A DNA stretch of 64,000 nt, taken from assembly GCA_037039925.1 (NCBI GenBank), contig JAXRKP010000432.1:102501-166500 (forward strand). The letters are read 5' to 3'. Positions 11,064-22,801 of the stretch are shown piece by piece. Both the position numbers and the translations under genes were made by a program. Below the pieces are notes generated by a model, which saw nothing but the letters and a program-made list of their open reading frames with translations, did not search any database and had not been told where the DNA came from. Source of the stretch: Doris montereyensis (Eukaryota; Mollusca; Gastropoda; Nudibranchia; Dorididae). The stretch's first letter is position 1. Each line of letters begins with the position of its first letter.

Positions 11064-11535
11064 CAATAAAATATATAGAAGGTTACTCCATTTCAATGTC
11101 GGGGGTCGACAAAGGTGGTGAATTTAGTCGAATGCTTAAAGTGTCCTACTTTACTATAGAGAACACAGGTTTACAGCCAGCCAGCTCAACAGGTATACAG
11201 TGGTCTCCACCTAAGAGGCTGGTACACATAAAAGAGGTCGCTTTTTGCTGTGTAACAGATTTTTCGTCAGTAATTATCATGCCTACGGGGCCGCTTCGAA
11301 AAACCTCCAGTTCGGCTTGGGGCGCTGGGGGGTTTTTTTTTTGACGAAAGACCAAATGGTTTGCTAACCTCAATCAATGCAATGAAACTCAAATTCATAT
11401 CGGCAATGCCACGTTTCTCTCTATCTGAAGCATGCCCTTGTATATCTACATCGTCTTGTAGGCCTAGAAAATAGTAGAATTTCTGCTAGCCGCTGTCAAG
11501 AGAGTGTCAGGCTCTTGTATGTTGACATAAGACAC
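11064..11535. other. No gene seen
   Basis: Contains CAGTGGTCTCCACCTAAGAG, which resembles the segment at about 15,116-15,195 (CACCTAAGAGGACGTCCAG and GGCGGAGACCACTG). It is probably a dispersed repeat end. No coding stretch recognised. Confidence 0.35.
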
Positions 11536-13290
11536 CCATCAGATGAATAAGATGGTTGACACCTGCAGTTCGTATCAGCACAAACTAGGAGGAAAGACTA
11601 AAGCATGCCCAATACGACAAATTAAGAATACCAAAGGAGAAATAATGAAAGGAGACAGCGAAATCATGGAGACGTGGAATAAGTATTTTCAACAATTACA
11701 TAATCCCTCCAGAACATATGAAACAAGGAGTACAGATCAATTATTTGGAGTAACAAGTAATCAAGATGAGACAGCTGAAGATGTAGATATCTCAATGGAA
11801 GAACTTCAAACAACTATAAGAAAAGGGAAATCAGGAAAAGCCCCAGGATCAGATCAAGTTTATCCAGAAATGATTAAAAACCAAGGGAGAGGGGCAGACA
11901 AAGTACTACATGCAATATGTCAAGAAGCATGGAAGTCCAAACAGGTGCCAGACGACTGAAAAAAGGGAACGGTAGTACCAATACATAAGAAAGGATCAAC
12001 TATGGAACGCTCAAACTATAGAGGGATATCATTGTTTAGCATACCAGGAAAAGCGTATGCCAGGATTCTGGAAATGAGACTAAGGAAAAGAGAAGAGGAT
12101 CAGATGGAAGAGCATCAGAGTGGATTTAGACCAGGAAGAAGTGTACAAGACCACATATTTACAATTAGACAAATAATAGAAAAATTCCTTGAGAGAAACA
12201 TTGACTTGCACCTGTGTTTTATTGACTTAGAAAAGGCATTTGACACTGTGAGGAGGGACGAACTATAGCATTCTTTAAAAGAACACAACGTAGAGCAAAA
12301 TTTAAAAGAAGCCATTAAAAGTTTTTACAATAAACCAACATGTGCAGGGAGAGTAGCTGGAAATGTATATGAAAATTTTGATGTAGATATAGGAGTAAGA
12401 CAGGGTTTTATCCAGGTCCTCTTTTGTTTATCACATTTATGGATTCAGTCGCAAAGGCATCCTCGAACATGAAGAAAATGAATGTAGGTATGTGCAAGCT
12501 CAAATCAGTAAATGTATCAATGTTTTCATTTGCTGATGATTTAGTTCTGTTTGGAAAATCAGAAAGGGACCTCCAGTCAAATATCAACATAATGAATAAT
12601 GAATTAAATAAAAGAGGAATGAGAGTAAATGCAAAGAAAACCAAAACAATGCCAGTAACTAGGAAGCTAAAACACAAAATCTTAAATTAGGTAGGGAGAA
12701 TTTAGAACAAGTTCAAAGCTACAATTACTTACAAGTAATAATTAACTCAGAGGAAAAACTAAGAAAAGAAATCAGCCAGAAAATCCAAAAGGCAATTGCA
12801 ATATATAACCATCTATCTAGGAAATGTATTTGTATGTAAACAAGAATTGTCAACAAAAACCAAAATGACAATATACAACACAGTTTATTGTCCTACTCTC
12901 CTCTATGGCAGTGAAACCTGGACCTTAGACAGTAGGGAATACAGTAGAGTGCAGGCAGCCGAAATGAAATATCTAAGAAGAATAGTAGGAAAACTAAACG
13001 AGACAAAATCGGAAACACAACAATAAGAGATCAAACCAAAGCAGATAACATAAAAACTAAGATACAAATGAATCAACTGAGATGGTTTGGGCATGTTAAC
13101 AGAATGAATGACACTAGAATAGCTAAATCAGTATACAGTGCTAAAACTCAAGGTAAAAGACCAAAAGGCAGACCTTGGAGAAAGTGGGAAGAAGATATAA
13201 AAGAGGCATTAATGCAAAAGAGAAAATGTCAGGACAGGGCAGCCTGGAGAAAGATCATTTCGGGCATCTAAAACCCATACACCGGAAGGT
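11536..13290 (+). mobile_element. LINE-A copy, reverse transcriptase and C-terminal domain
   Basis: Non-LTR reverse transcriptase motifs run in order: SGKAPGSDQVYPEMIK (about 11,840), RSNYRGISLFSIPGKAYARI (about 12,010), QSGFRPGRSVQDHIFTIRQI (about 12,120), LCFIDLEKAFDTVRR (about 12,215), DIGVRQGF (about 12,390) and the catalytic FADD in SMFSFADDLVLFGKS (about 12,520-12,560). The end of the polyprotein follows: YNTVYCPTLLYGSETWTLDS and QLRWFGHVNRMNDTRIAKSV. Stops or frameshifts occur at about 11,957, 12,266, 12,410, 12,690 and 13,020, so it is not intact. It lacks the endonuclease region, as a 5'-truncated insertion would. It matches the RT part of the copy at 19,690-20,510. Confidence 0.88.
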
Positions 13291-13571
13291 AGAATGGAAA
13301 CTGATAAAGAAAGAAAGAAAGATAAACTAGGAGCATGTTTTCACTGATAAAGGACCGCCATGATAAAGAAACGAAATCCCTCCACACCATATATGAAATT
13401 CGTGTACATGGGACCATACTAGCTACTGTCAAATCGGCCAAATACTTGCGACTGAATATCAGTTTTGACTTGTCAAGGAGCAAGCACATTGTGTCCATAA
13501 TACATAGGGCAAATAACATCAACGCTTTGCTAAGGACAAACATTTACTCTTGCCGAAGCAGCATAAAATCA

Positions 13572-13978
13572 CAGGGTTATAAAACTCTTGTAAGACCAGT
13601 GCTTGAATACGCTGCTTATATCACAGTGTTATAAAACTCTAGTAAGACCAGTGCTTGAATACGCTGCTTATATCACAGTGTTATAAAACTCTAGTAAGAC
13701 CAGTGCTTGAATACGCTGCTTATATCACAGTGTTAGAAAACTCTTGTAAGACCAGTGCTTGAATACGCTGCTTATATCACAGTGTTTGAAAACTCTAGTA
13801 AGACCAGTGCTGGAATACGCTGCTTATATCACAGTGTTATAAAACTCTAGTAAGACCAGTGCTTGAATACGCTGCTAATATCACAGTGTTATAAAACTCT
13901 AGTAAGACCTGTGCTTGAGTACGATGCTAATATCACAGTGTTATAAAACTCTAGTAAGACCTGTGCTGGAATACGCTG
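13572..13978 (+). repeat. 52-bp tandem repeat from LINE codons (LVRPVLEYAA)
   Basis: About eight copies of a 52-bp unit containing AAACTCTAGTAAGACCAGTG. Translated, each carries the LVRPVLEYAA motif that occurs once in CR1-like reverse transcriptases. Because 52 is not a multiple of three, successive copies are in different frames. Confidence 0.9.
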
Positions 13979-14304
13979 CTACAGTTTGAGATCCACTAAC
14001 AAAAAAAAGCATATAAAAAACTATGAGATGATACAACAGCACGATGCTCGTTTCATTATGATGGGGGGGGGGGGGGGGCTACAGGATCACTGGCATCGTA
14101 TCATACAACATGGAAATACAATGTACTAGTACAGCGGCCAACATTGGAATAGCCGTGTAAGAGTGCAAAGACCACCATGCTGTATAAAATAATCAATAGA
14201 TCAATAGAAATCCCATCCGATACGTTTGTGACAATGTCCACGGCAACAACAACACCAGGTTACAACAGCGTCTGCAGGGGGGGACATTTTTCGGAGAAGG
14301 AGCC

Positions 14305-14700
14305 ACTTTGTCTATGAAACAGCTTGTACACGAACAATGTTGACTACGACACCAATAATCTTCCTTTCCGTTTGCACTTTGTCTTTGGAACAGCTTGTCC
14401 GCAAACAATGTTGACTACGACACCAACAATCTTTCTTTCCCTTTGCACTTTGTCTGTGGAACAGCTTGTCCGCAAACAATGTTGACTACGACACCAACAA
14501 TCTTTCTTTCCCTTTGCACTTTGTCTATGGAACAGCTTGTCCGCAAACAATGTTGACTACGACACCAATAATCTTCCTTTCCCTTTGCACTTTGTCTATG
14601 GAACAGCTTGTCCGCAAACAATGTTGACTACGACACCAACAATCTTTCTTTCCTTTGCACTTTGTCTATGGAACAGCTTGTCTGCAAACAATGTTCACTA
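14305..14700 (+). repeat. 71-bp tandem repeat from LINE C-terminal codons
   Basis: About six copies of a 71-bp unit containing AACAGCTTGTCCGCAAACAA. The last copy runs into the true C-terminus (WNSLSANNV then SSLNDFSKRLQKL), showing that the unit is an amplified coding segment. The unit length shifts the frame from copy to copy. Confidence 0.9.
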
Positions 14701-14760
14701 CGCCTCCAGCCTAAATGATTTTTCAAAGAGACTTCAAAAACTTTAGGTCATATTGTATAA

Positions 14761-15225
14761 TTCCATCAGTAATAATACACCAGAGGTGGTTTGTAGATCA
14801 GTGGAAGGAGAAAAAGAAAAAGGTGGTCTGGATTAAAACTGAAATAGACCTTGTTGTTTGATGCAATGGCCACCTAGTGTTATGATCCATAGAAATAGAA
14901 GATGTTTTCTTTTATTATTTCATTTAAGTTTACTCTATCCACCATCAGAGAAGACAAATGAAATGTTCAAAAAATGTACATTGCTTTGCTTATCCTAATA
15001 TTTCTTATACATCCTCCCCTGTCTTATTTTCACTCTGGGCTCTAGGCCTATATGAAGGTCTGGCTGGAAAATGTTAATTAATGATTACCTAAATCTAAGT
15101 AACTCCCCAATGTATTCACCTAAGAGGACGTCCAGTTAAGAGATTGTCCTTTCTGGTCTCCCGAGGAGCGGCTTCTTAGGCGGAGACCACTGTCCTTTGT
15201 TTGAATATAAATGAAGAAATGTATT
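14761..15225. other. No gene seen; dispersed-repeat ends
   Basis: Contains the inverted-looking pair CCTAAGAGGACGTCCAGTTA and GGCTTCTTAGGCGGAGACCA, plus a TACAGTAGTTTCTGGCTAAG segment resembling the TACAGTAG ends of the MITE at 5446. No coding stretch recognised. Confidence 0.4.
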
Positions 15226-15321
15226 ACAGTAGTTTCTGGCTAAGTGCACCCCACCTAAGAGCACAGTCCGCCTAAGTGCACGGTCATTGCGCGAAACAGT
15301 GTCTTTTTATATATAAAGTTA

Positions 15322-15845
15322 CCCCTGTAAGTGCACAGTTGCTGTGAAAGGACTCCTGGTAAGTGCACATTTGCTGTGAAAGGACTCCTGGTAAGTGCAC
15401 AGTTGCTGTGAAAGGACTCTTGGTAAGTGCACAGTTGCTGTGAAAGGACTCATGGTAAGTGCACAGTTGCTGTGAAAGGACTCCTGGTAAGTGTACAGTT
15501 GTTGTGAAAGGACTCCTGGTAAGTGCACAGTTGCTGTGAAAGGACTCCTAGTAAGTGCACAGTTGCTGTGAAAGGACTCCTGGTAAGTGCACAGTTGCTG
15601 TGAAAGGACTCCTAGTAAGTGCACAGTTGCTGTGAAAGGACTCCTAGTAAGTGCACAGTTGCTGTGAAAGGACTCCTGATAAGTGCATAGTTGCTGTGAA
15701 AGTACTCCTGGTAAGTGCACAGTTGCTGTGAAAGGACTCCTAGTAAGTGCACAGTTGTTGTGAAAGGACTCCTGGTAAGTGCACAGTTGCTATGAAAGGA
15801 CTCCTGGTAAGTGCACAGTTGCTTTGAAATGATTCCTAGTAAGTG
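15322..15845. repeat. 32-bp minisatellite, about 16 copies
   Basis: The unit is TGCTGTGAAAGGACTCCTGG followed by TAAGTGCACAGT. It follows a segment with CTAAGTGCACCCCACCTAAG, so the array probably grew from a DNA-transposon end. The open frames of 86 and 133 codons on minus are repeat artefacts. Confidence 0.93.
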
Positions 15846-16115
15846 TAGGGTTTGGGGCATTTTCCGTGCCAAATACTATTGAGTTTTAAATTACACTAAA
15901 CTAAAACATTAAAATGATCAAACAGAGCTAGGACAAATTGTTTAAACTCTTCCAATAAGCTAGATGTTAACCTAAAACCACATCAAATATCAACCTCTAA
16001 CAATCAGAATCCTAGATCTAAAGCTAAACAATCAAACTCAATACAACAGAATAATCTAAAATGCTAAGTCATAAACCTCCAAAGTCTGTACAGAAAAAAC
16101 TGCTGAATTATGCTA
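15846..16115. other. AT-rich, no gene seen
   Basis: A/T-rich leader of the CR1-like fragment that starts at about 16,116. No motif recognised. Confidence 0.35.
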
Positions 16116-16263
16116 ATTAAATTAAACTATACAGCCAGATGTAATACTGGGAACAAAAACATGGCTGAACCCAGAAATAAAAACAACAGATTAAATTAAA
16201 CTATACAGCCAGATGTAATACTGGGAACAAAAACATGGCTGAACCCAGAAATAAAAACAACAG
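16116..16263 (+). repeat. 74-bp tandem duplication of the endonuclease ETWL segment
   Basis: Two near-identical 74-bp copies starting ATTAAATTAAACTATACAGC. Each encodes the LGTKTWLNPEIK segment of the CR1-like endonuclease. It looks like the first step in the coding-sequence amplification seen elsewhere in the window. Confidence 0.88.
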
Positions 16264-16889
16264 AACTATTACTTGATATGTATGGACTATACAAAAGAGA
16301 TAGAATCAGGGGGAAAGGAGGTGGAGTTCTCATATAACTATAAAGAAAAAACTTAACAAGCCAACAAGACCTCTGATTGTTGGCTCAATTTATAGACCAC
16401 CAGACATAGAGCATTCTTTTGCATAGGAGATCGTAACTTACCAGCACTAGAGTGGGGTTCAGAATGCTTAGAACATCACCAAAACCAAAACCAAAATGCC
16501 ATCAATCTTAAATTACCTTGATACAATGCATGAACTAGGATGGAACCAAATGATCCACTCTGCCACCAGAGAAGACACAATGTTAGATATATTCTTTACA
16601 AACAACCCAGGACTGATCAAGCAAATCAACATCTTGCCTGGTATAGGTGATCATGAAGCAGTTATTATAACGTCCAATCTTATCACAGAGAGAAAGATGG
16701 CAAGACAACATAAAATACAACAGTGTAAATATGTGATCAACATAAAATAAATAATAAAATCGTTACTTTCCAAAAAAAGAAGTTTTACAAAGATAAAACA
16801 TAAACTCTGATGTAAATGGAATGTAGTTGAGTGTCAAAAAGGAAAAGCTACCACCAAACATTACCCATAATCAATAGATCTACCTACAT

Positions 16890-17280
16890 AGATCTACCTA
16901 CAGATGTAAAATATCCAGAAATCAATCCCAAAAAGGACAGAGCATGACTACTAAAATTACCCATAACATAGATCTACCTACAGATGTAAAATATCCAGAA
17001 ATCAATCCCAAAAAGGACAGAGCATGACTACTAAAATTACCCATAACATAGATCTACCTACAGATGTAAAATATCCAGAAATCAATCCCAAAAAGGACAG
17101 AGCATGACTACTAAAATTACCCATAACATAGATCTACCTACAGATGTAAAATATCCAGAAATCAATCCCAAAAAGGACAGAGCATGACTACTAAAATTAC
17201 CCATAACATAGATCTACCTACAGATGTAAAATATCCAGAAATCAATCCCAAAAAGGACAGAGCATGAGTACTAAAATTAC
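16890..17280 (+). repeat. 80-bp minisatellite, about 5 copies
   Basis: The unit is ATAGATCTACCTACAGATGT followed by AAAATATCCAGAAATCAATCC and more. Copies are virtually identical. It lies inside the CR1-like LINE between the endonuclease and reverse transcriptase pieces. Confidence 0.92.
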
Positions 17281-17873
17281 TAACATAACATCAATGGAAA
17301 TCAACATAAAGGACAAGCATGAGTAGAATTACTGCATAACATCAATGGACATAAAGCAACAAGTGTAGATGACATACCTGGTCAAATATTCAAAATAATT
17401 ATGTGCACATGAAATAACAGATATCAACACGTATGTGTTGTTATTCCAGGCATCTCTAACCCAAGGTAAAGTTTCAAATTACTGGGGAAATGCAAATATA
17501 GTCCCATTGACTAAAAACGAGATCGACAAAAAGTCGAAAATTACAGACCTGTCTCTCTAACTTCAGTAACTTGTAAACTGTTGGAACACATGATACATAG
17601 TAACATAATGGATCACCTAGATATGTATAGCGTGCCCAACAGATACCCAACAAGGATTTAGACAAAAATGAAGCTGTGACACTTAACTTATTACAACAAT
17701 AAATGGTTTCAATAATTCTCTAAATCAGAGAAGCCAAACAGATATTATCCTCCTCGATTTCTCAAAGGCTTGTGACAAAGTATACCCAACATAGGATTTA
17801 GACAAAAATGAAGCTGTGACACTTAACCCATTACAACAATAAATGGTTTCAATAATTCTCTAAATCAGAAAGC

Positions 17874-18114
<241 letters not shown>

Positions 18115-18299
18115 CCTCACGCTGCTAAATTACAACACAAGAAAGTGATCGGCCTATGAGTGTAATCCACCTAAGGGTACGGTTGGTTTTCTTGTCTCCC
18201 GATCACCGTGCATTTAGTTGGAAACTAGTCTATCTTTCAGAATCTCTTTTTCATACAATCCCATCGAAATGAATTGAATACTTGTAATGCCATTCTGCC

Positions 18300-20510
18300 G
18301 GGCAGTGGACAGGTAAGCACATGTATGGGGAGTAGATCATCCTGCTCTCCACGAGTCTCCTGCTGCCTTGCAGGTTAGTCTTGAATGGCCAAAAGCTAAG
18401 GGAGTTAACCCTGTCAGAAAATAACAAGGCCTGGTAGGGGGCCTCAATGTGGCAGCCCCATCATCTACCTAGGGTACAGTGGGCTAATCCCCTGCTTATC
18501 CAAAACCAAACTGATTCATAGAAATAAATGCAATATACCCGGCATGACCTCTCAACGACGAACATGGAAACGAACACGGACTGTGATTTTGGAACATTGA
18601 ATATTAGGGCAATAAATAGAAAAGAGTTAGAATTAGTTGAAGAAATCGAAAACTTAAAGTAGACATTTTGGCCATTACAGGAACAAAGAAAACAGGACAA
18701 GAAATAGAAAGTATAGGACCAAATCACATTTCAATCTTCTCATGAGTATATGCCAAAGATAGAGCTAGAGCATGAGTAGGCCTCTTAGTGCATAAAAGGC
18801 ATGAAAAGCTACTAGAAAGTTGGAAATGTATCAGCCCACGGCTATTAGAGGTAAATATTAAACCAAAAGGAAGAGAAATTAAACTATTAATAGCTTATGG
18901 ACCAAACAAAGACGCCACCAAAGAAGAAAAAGATATCTTCGAAAACGATTTACAAATAGATGCAGAGAAGCACACAAACAGGAACTAATGCTTTTAGGGA
19001 GATTTAACCGCTAGAGTAGGCAACAATATAGAAACGTCAGGAGGAGTAATATGTAAAGAAGGAGAGACAGCAACTTCTCCAAAAGGAGACAGACTGCTGC
19101 TAAGGGGTCTCTGGGAACTCGCAGCTTTCACACGCTTTCGATGATGATGATGAGACAGACTAATAGATTCTTGCCTAAAGAATAACATGAAAATAACAAA
19201 CACCTTCTTTCCTCATAAAGATATCCACAAATATACAAGAGTAAGTGAAGACAGGTATGAAAAGTCAATGATAGACTACATAATAGTTAGCAGCTCCTTT
19301 TTGTACGATACATTGGATGCAAGAGTAAACAGAGAAGCAGACATATTTAGTGATCATCCCCTAGTGATTGCCAAAATGAGATTACTAACTGAAGAAAACA
19401 AACAGAAAAGGAAAGAGAAGGGAAGCTACTAAACTCAAAATAGAGGAACTAAATAAACCAAAAGTAAAACAGATATACCAATCTAGGATAAAAGGATTTA
19501 TCAGTGAAAGGCAGATGGATCTGAATGATAGCACAATAGAAGAAAAGTGGCAAAAGGTATAAAGAAACACTCCTCAGTTGTACTGAAGAGGTCTGTGGCA
19601 GTGGTAGGAAACAAATTAAAGTAGATAGGAAAATAACAACATGGTGCAATGACAATGTCAAAACTAAGATCAAAGAAAAGAAGGATGCCTGGAAGAAGAT
19701 GTAGATATATCAATGGAAGAAATCCAAACAGCTATAAGAAAAGTGAACATAGGAAAAGCCTCAAGAGCAGATCAAGTTTATCCAGAAATAATGAGAAACC
19801 AAGGGAGAGAGGCAGATAAATTACATACATGCAATATGCCAACCAACATGCAAGTCTAACCAGGTGCAAGACGACTGAAAAAGGGAACGGTAGTACCAAT
19901 ACATAAGAAAGAATCAACTATGAAATGCTCAAACTATAGAGGGATATCACTACTTAGCGTACCAGGAAAAGTGTATGCCAGGATTCTGGAAAAGATTAGA
20001 GGATCAGATTGAAGAGCATCAGAATGGATTTAGACCAGGAAGAAGTGTATAAGATCACATATTTACAATTAGACAAATAGAAAAATTCCTTGAGAGAAAC
20101 ATTGACTTGCACCTGTGTTTTATTGACTTAGAAAAGGCATTTGACACTGTGAGGACGGACGACTATGACATTCCTTAAAAGAACACAATGTAAAGCAAAA
20201 TTTAATAGAAGCCATTAAAAGTTTTTACAATAAACCAACACGTGCAGTGAGTAGCTGGAAACATATATGCAGAATTTGATGTAGATGTGAGTAAGACAGG
20301 GTTGTGTCCAAAGTTCTCTTTTGTTTATCACATTTATGGATTCAGTCGCACAGTCATCCTCAAAAATGAAGAAAATAAATGTAGGTATGTGGAAGCTCAA
20401 ACCAGTGAATGTATCTATTCTTTCATTTGCCGATGATTTAGTTCTGTTTGGAAAATCAGAAAGTGACCTTCAGAAAGAAAAAAGGCAGGGAATAAAGAAA
20501 GGGAGAGAGA
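18300..20510 (+). mobile_element. LINE-A copy with 5' region, endonuclease and reverse transcriptase
   Basis: The most complete LINE-A copy. The 5' region (TACCTAGGGTACAGTGGGCT) is shared with the inverted copy at 5115-6830. Endonuclease codons include DFGTLNIRAINRKELELVEE (about 18,583-18,640), LLIAYGPNKDATKEE (about 18,890), NTFFPHKDIHKYTR and IDYIIVSSSF with ADIFSDHPLVIAKMRLL (about 19,270-19,400). Reverse transcriptase pieces follow from about 19,700: GKASRADQVYPEIM, YRGISLLSVPGKVYARI, CFIDLEKAFDTVR and ILSFADDLVLFGKS (about 20,420-20,457). It is truncated after that. Frameshifts and internal deletions are present throughout. Confidence 0.85.
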
Positions 20511-20549
20511 GAGACGTGTGAGTATGGGAAACAAGAACGAAAAAATAGG

Positions 20550-21190
20550 ATAAATATAAGACTAGAACAATATCTCACTGGATCTAGAAAGAAGAAATGA
20601 AAGAGAATGACTGAAAGGAAGTATCAATCAAGGCAAAAATTTACACTGAAGGTGCGAAATGTATATAAATTACAAATGTATCGACGCAATAAGGGAAGAG
20701 AGTAAACAAATTATCTCAAATTTCAAAAAATGTCAGTTAGCACTAGCAGATGATTTCCAAGTTATCGAAGTCTTAAGTATTTTTAAAATGCTTTTTTTTT
20801 CTTTCTTTTTCTCTCTCTCTCTCTCTATTTCTCTCCTTCTCTCTATCTCCTTCTCACCTTTTATAACTTAATTCTTTTCATATTTTTATTTCTTTCCAGA
20901 TCTGAACCTTCCACTCTCGCTCATTCTTCACCCCCCCCCCCCTCTGCTACGTTTCTTATCATCACTGTCTTTTTCTTTCTTTCTTTCTCTTTTATGTTTT
21001 TCTTCTGACATCACATTGTGTGATGCCTGAGGTAATACTTAGATTTAGATTCTAGATATTTCTCGTTTGTTGTCTGACGAAGGGTTATACCCGAAACGTC
21101 ACGTGTTTGTTCTGTCTTTATTAGTGGAGTTGTCACTTATTGTCATATTTCGCTTTTGACCTCACTCCACTGTGGCTCCTTCGTATTAGT
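20550..21190 (+). mobile_element. Penelope/SINE-like repeat with hammerhead-like hairpin
   Basis: Shared with 40,310-40,780 (same strand) and, inverted, with 40,100-40,300. It includes AGAACAATATCTCACTGGATC, a pyrimidine-rich tract at 20,798-20,870, a C-run near 20,930 and, at 21,074-21,100, CTGACGA, a GGG...CCC hairpin, then GAAACGTC. That layout resembles the hammerhead ribozyme core (CUGANGA, stem II, GAAA) reported in Penelope-like elements. No reverse transcriptase or GIY-YIG codons were found here. The repeat identity is firm; the ribozyme reading is tentative. Confidence 0.55.
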
Positions 21191-21618
21191 CTTTAATTAT
21201 AGTAAAATACGAGGGCAGTGAGTACCACCCCACGTCATTATTCATAAATAACAATGTTAAAACAAAAACAGTAAACCTACTGCTACCATTTCTACTCTTG
21301 TTAATAATCATTCTAATACTGTAAATAAAGATGCCAACATTTGTGGTGATGATTATTATAATAAAAAGAGAAGAAGACGGAGAAGGAACAGGATGACCAC
21401 CGGTGATGATAATAACAGAAACTAGATCTAGAATTAGAAATTATAGAGTAGTAGTACATAACATTCTACTGTTCTCATTTTTATAACTCATTGACTGACG
21501 CTTAACAAGATTAATACATTATCTACTTTCTTTGTTTGAACTGAGTTAGATTGATGTACGCTCTCACAAAAGTATTATAGAATTTTTCATGGAGGAAATG
21601 CAGCGACGTGAAAGTGTT
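21191..21618. other. No gene seen
   Basis: AT-rich sequence upstream of the LTR retrotransposon insertion site. No motif recognised. Confidence 0.35.
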
Positions 21619-21623
21619 ACCAC

Positions 21624-21798
21624 TGTAGTTTCGATTATGTCATAACCTTAACAGACTTCGATATCCTTTGTAATCATCCTCAATAAATGAGTGAGCGATC
21701 CCGATGGCCTCTCCAAACGGCATGTCTTGTTTGATCTGTCATTGTTAATTAGATATGTGTCATAACAACAGTCTTTGTGTAATCTAACACATATCACA
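21624..21798 (+). repeat. 5' LTR of outer gypsy element
   Basis: 175 bp, TGTAG...ATCACA. Contains AATAAA-like CTCAATAAATGAGTG, a plausible polyadenylation signal. It matches the 3' LTR except for one substitution and one T in a T-run. Confidence 0.94.
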
Positions 21799-21813
21799 TG
21801 GTGTCAGAAGTGG
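21799..21813 (+). promoter_or_regulatory. Primer-binding site, tRNA-Leu type
   Basis: TGGTGTCAGAAGTGG lies immediately after the LTR. It is complementary to the CCA-terminated 3' end of metazoan tRNA-Leu, with about one difference from the vertebrate sequence I recall. The tRNA assignment rests on memory. Confidence 0.75.
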
Positions 21814-22027
21814 CTTTTCAAGAACCAAGACCAGGTAATACAAGTTATCTTTAGATCTAACAGAGCAAAACTGAACTGGATCTAGACCTAGATCTAGAGC
21901 TAGATCTAGATCTAAAACGTAGGCCTAACAAGCTAAGTCAAGTGACGCGTTGCCTCAAGGCCAAGGTCAAGGTCAAACGTTAGTCACAACATAGATTCCG
22001 AGTCTAGATCTAGCGATAGCGATAACA

Positions 22028-22530
22028 ATGTCAGAACGAGTGAATAACGGCAACAGTAGCCTAAGACCACCACCTGAGTTTTCCTTTGAAAAACCCAACG
22101 TAGCGAACAGGTGGGAACAATGGGCTGAAACAATGGATCTATATTCCGTCATTGCCTTGAAGGATAGAACTGAACAAGAGAAAGTGAAAACTTTCCTATA
22201 CCTCATAGGCAACGAGGGAAGGCAGATATTCAAGACATTCAACATAGAGGAAGAAAACCAAACCTTACAGTTGGCTATAGTCAAGTTTAACGACTATTGT
22301 AAACCCAAAAAGAACTTGACAATTCAAAGATACAGGTTCAACACCAGAAAACAAGAAGAGGCAGAAAACACAGAACAATACGTAACGCAACTCAAGACAA
22401 TCGCGCAGCTCTGCGATTTCGGCGATATCACCGAGGACTTGATTAGGGATCGTTTGGTTTGTGGTATCAAAGATACCAAGATTCAGGAAAGGCTTCTCAG
22501 AGAGGAACAATTAACATTTAGCATCAAATA
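22028..22530 (+). CDS. Gag N-terminal part, outer gypsy element (interrupted)
   Basis: Starts at ATG 22,028. It contains NRWEQWAETMDLY and the capsid-like segment KVKTFLYLIGNEGRQIF, followed by TEQYVTQLKTIAQLCDFGD and DRLVCGIKDTKIQERLL, all typical of Ty3/gypsy Gag of the K02A2.6-like group. The frame is cut at EEQLT, where the inner element inserted in the codons CAATTAACATTACAA; the same frame resumes at about 25,711. The last residues before the stop come from the inserted LTR. Gag would form the particle that packages the element's RNA. Confidence 0.9.
22513..22518. other. Target-site duplication, left copy (AACATT)
   Basis: AACATT at 22,513-22,518 is repeated at 25,705-25,710 on either side of the inner LTR element. 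Removing the insert and one copy restores a continuous Gag codon series (Q L T L Q K A). Confidence 0.8.
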
Positions 22531-22743
22531 AGTCACGTAGAGCGATAATATTCTTACGTTATGTAAATTTAATGACGATAAACAATAACATGGAATATCA
22601 TGGTTATCATGAAGAGATTGAGGTCGTGTACCTTAATCTTGTCATTCAGTAGCAGTGCCGTTTTGTGTCAACCTCAGTCACTAGTTTAAGTCAGTCCTAG
22701 CAGTTCCAAAAGGTCAACAAGGGATGTAACTCATGTCGCTACA
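22519..22743 (-). repeat. 3' LTR of nested gypsy element
   Basis: In element orientation it begins TGTAGCGACATGAGTTACAT and ends ..TTTGATGCTA. It is preceded by the purine tract and followed by the target duplication. Confidence 0.9.
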
Positions 22744-22801
22744 TAACCCCCTCCCAGCGGGATACAGTTCCTGTAGGAGCGATTAAGGATGCTGTCTGCT
22801 A

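Larger units (their letters stand above)
13335..14760 (+). mobile_element. CR1-like LINE 3' fragment with two internal tandem expansions
   Basis: Begins with codons of the RT thumb/C-terminal region of CR1-type elements: GTILATVKSAKYLRLNISFD, then SQGYKTLVRPVLEYAA, then after an array EMIQQHDARFIM, IINRSIEIPSDTF and finally LCLWNSLSANNV and SSLNDFSKRLQKL followed by a stop near 14,745. Two separate coding segments have become minisatellites (13,572-13,978 and 14,305-14,700). A G-run of about 16 bases lies near 14,063. Multiple frame changes; inactive. Confidence 0.8.

Noticed and set aside
15319..15872. Minus-strand frames of 133 and 86 codons
   Set aside because: Translation of the 32-bp minisatellite only; no other protein-like feature.
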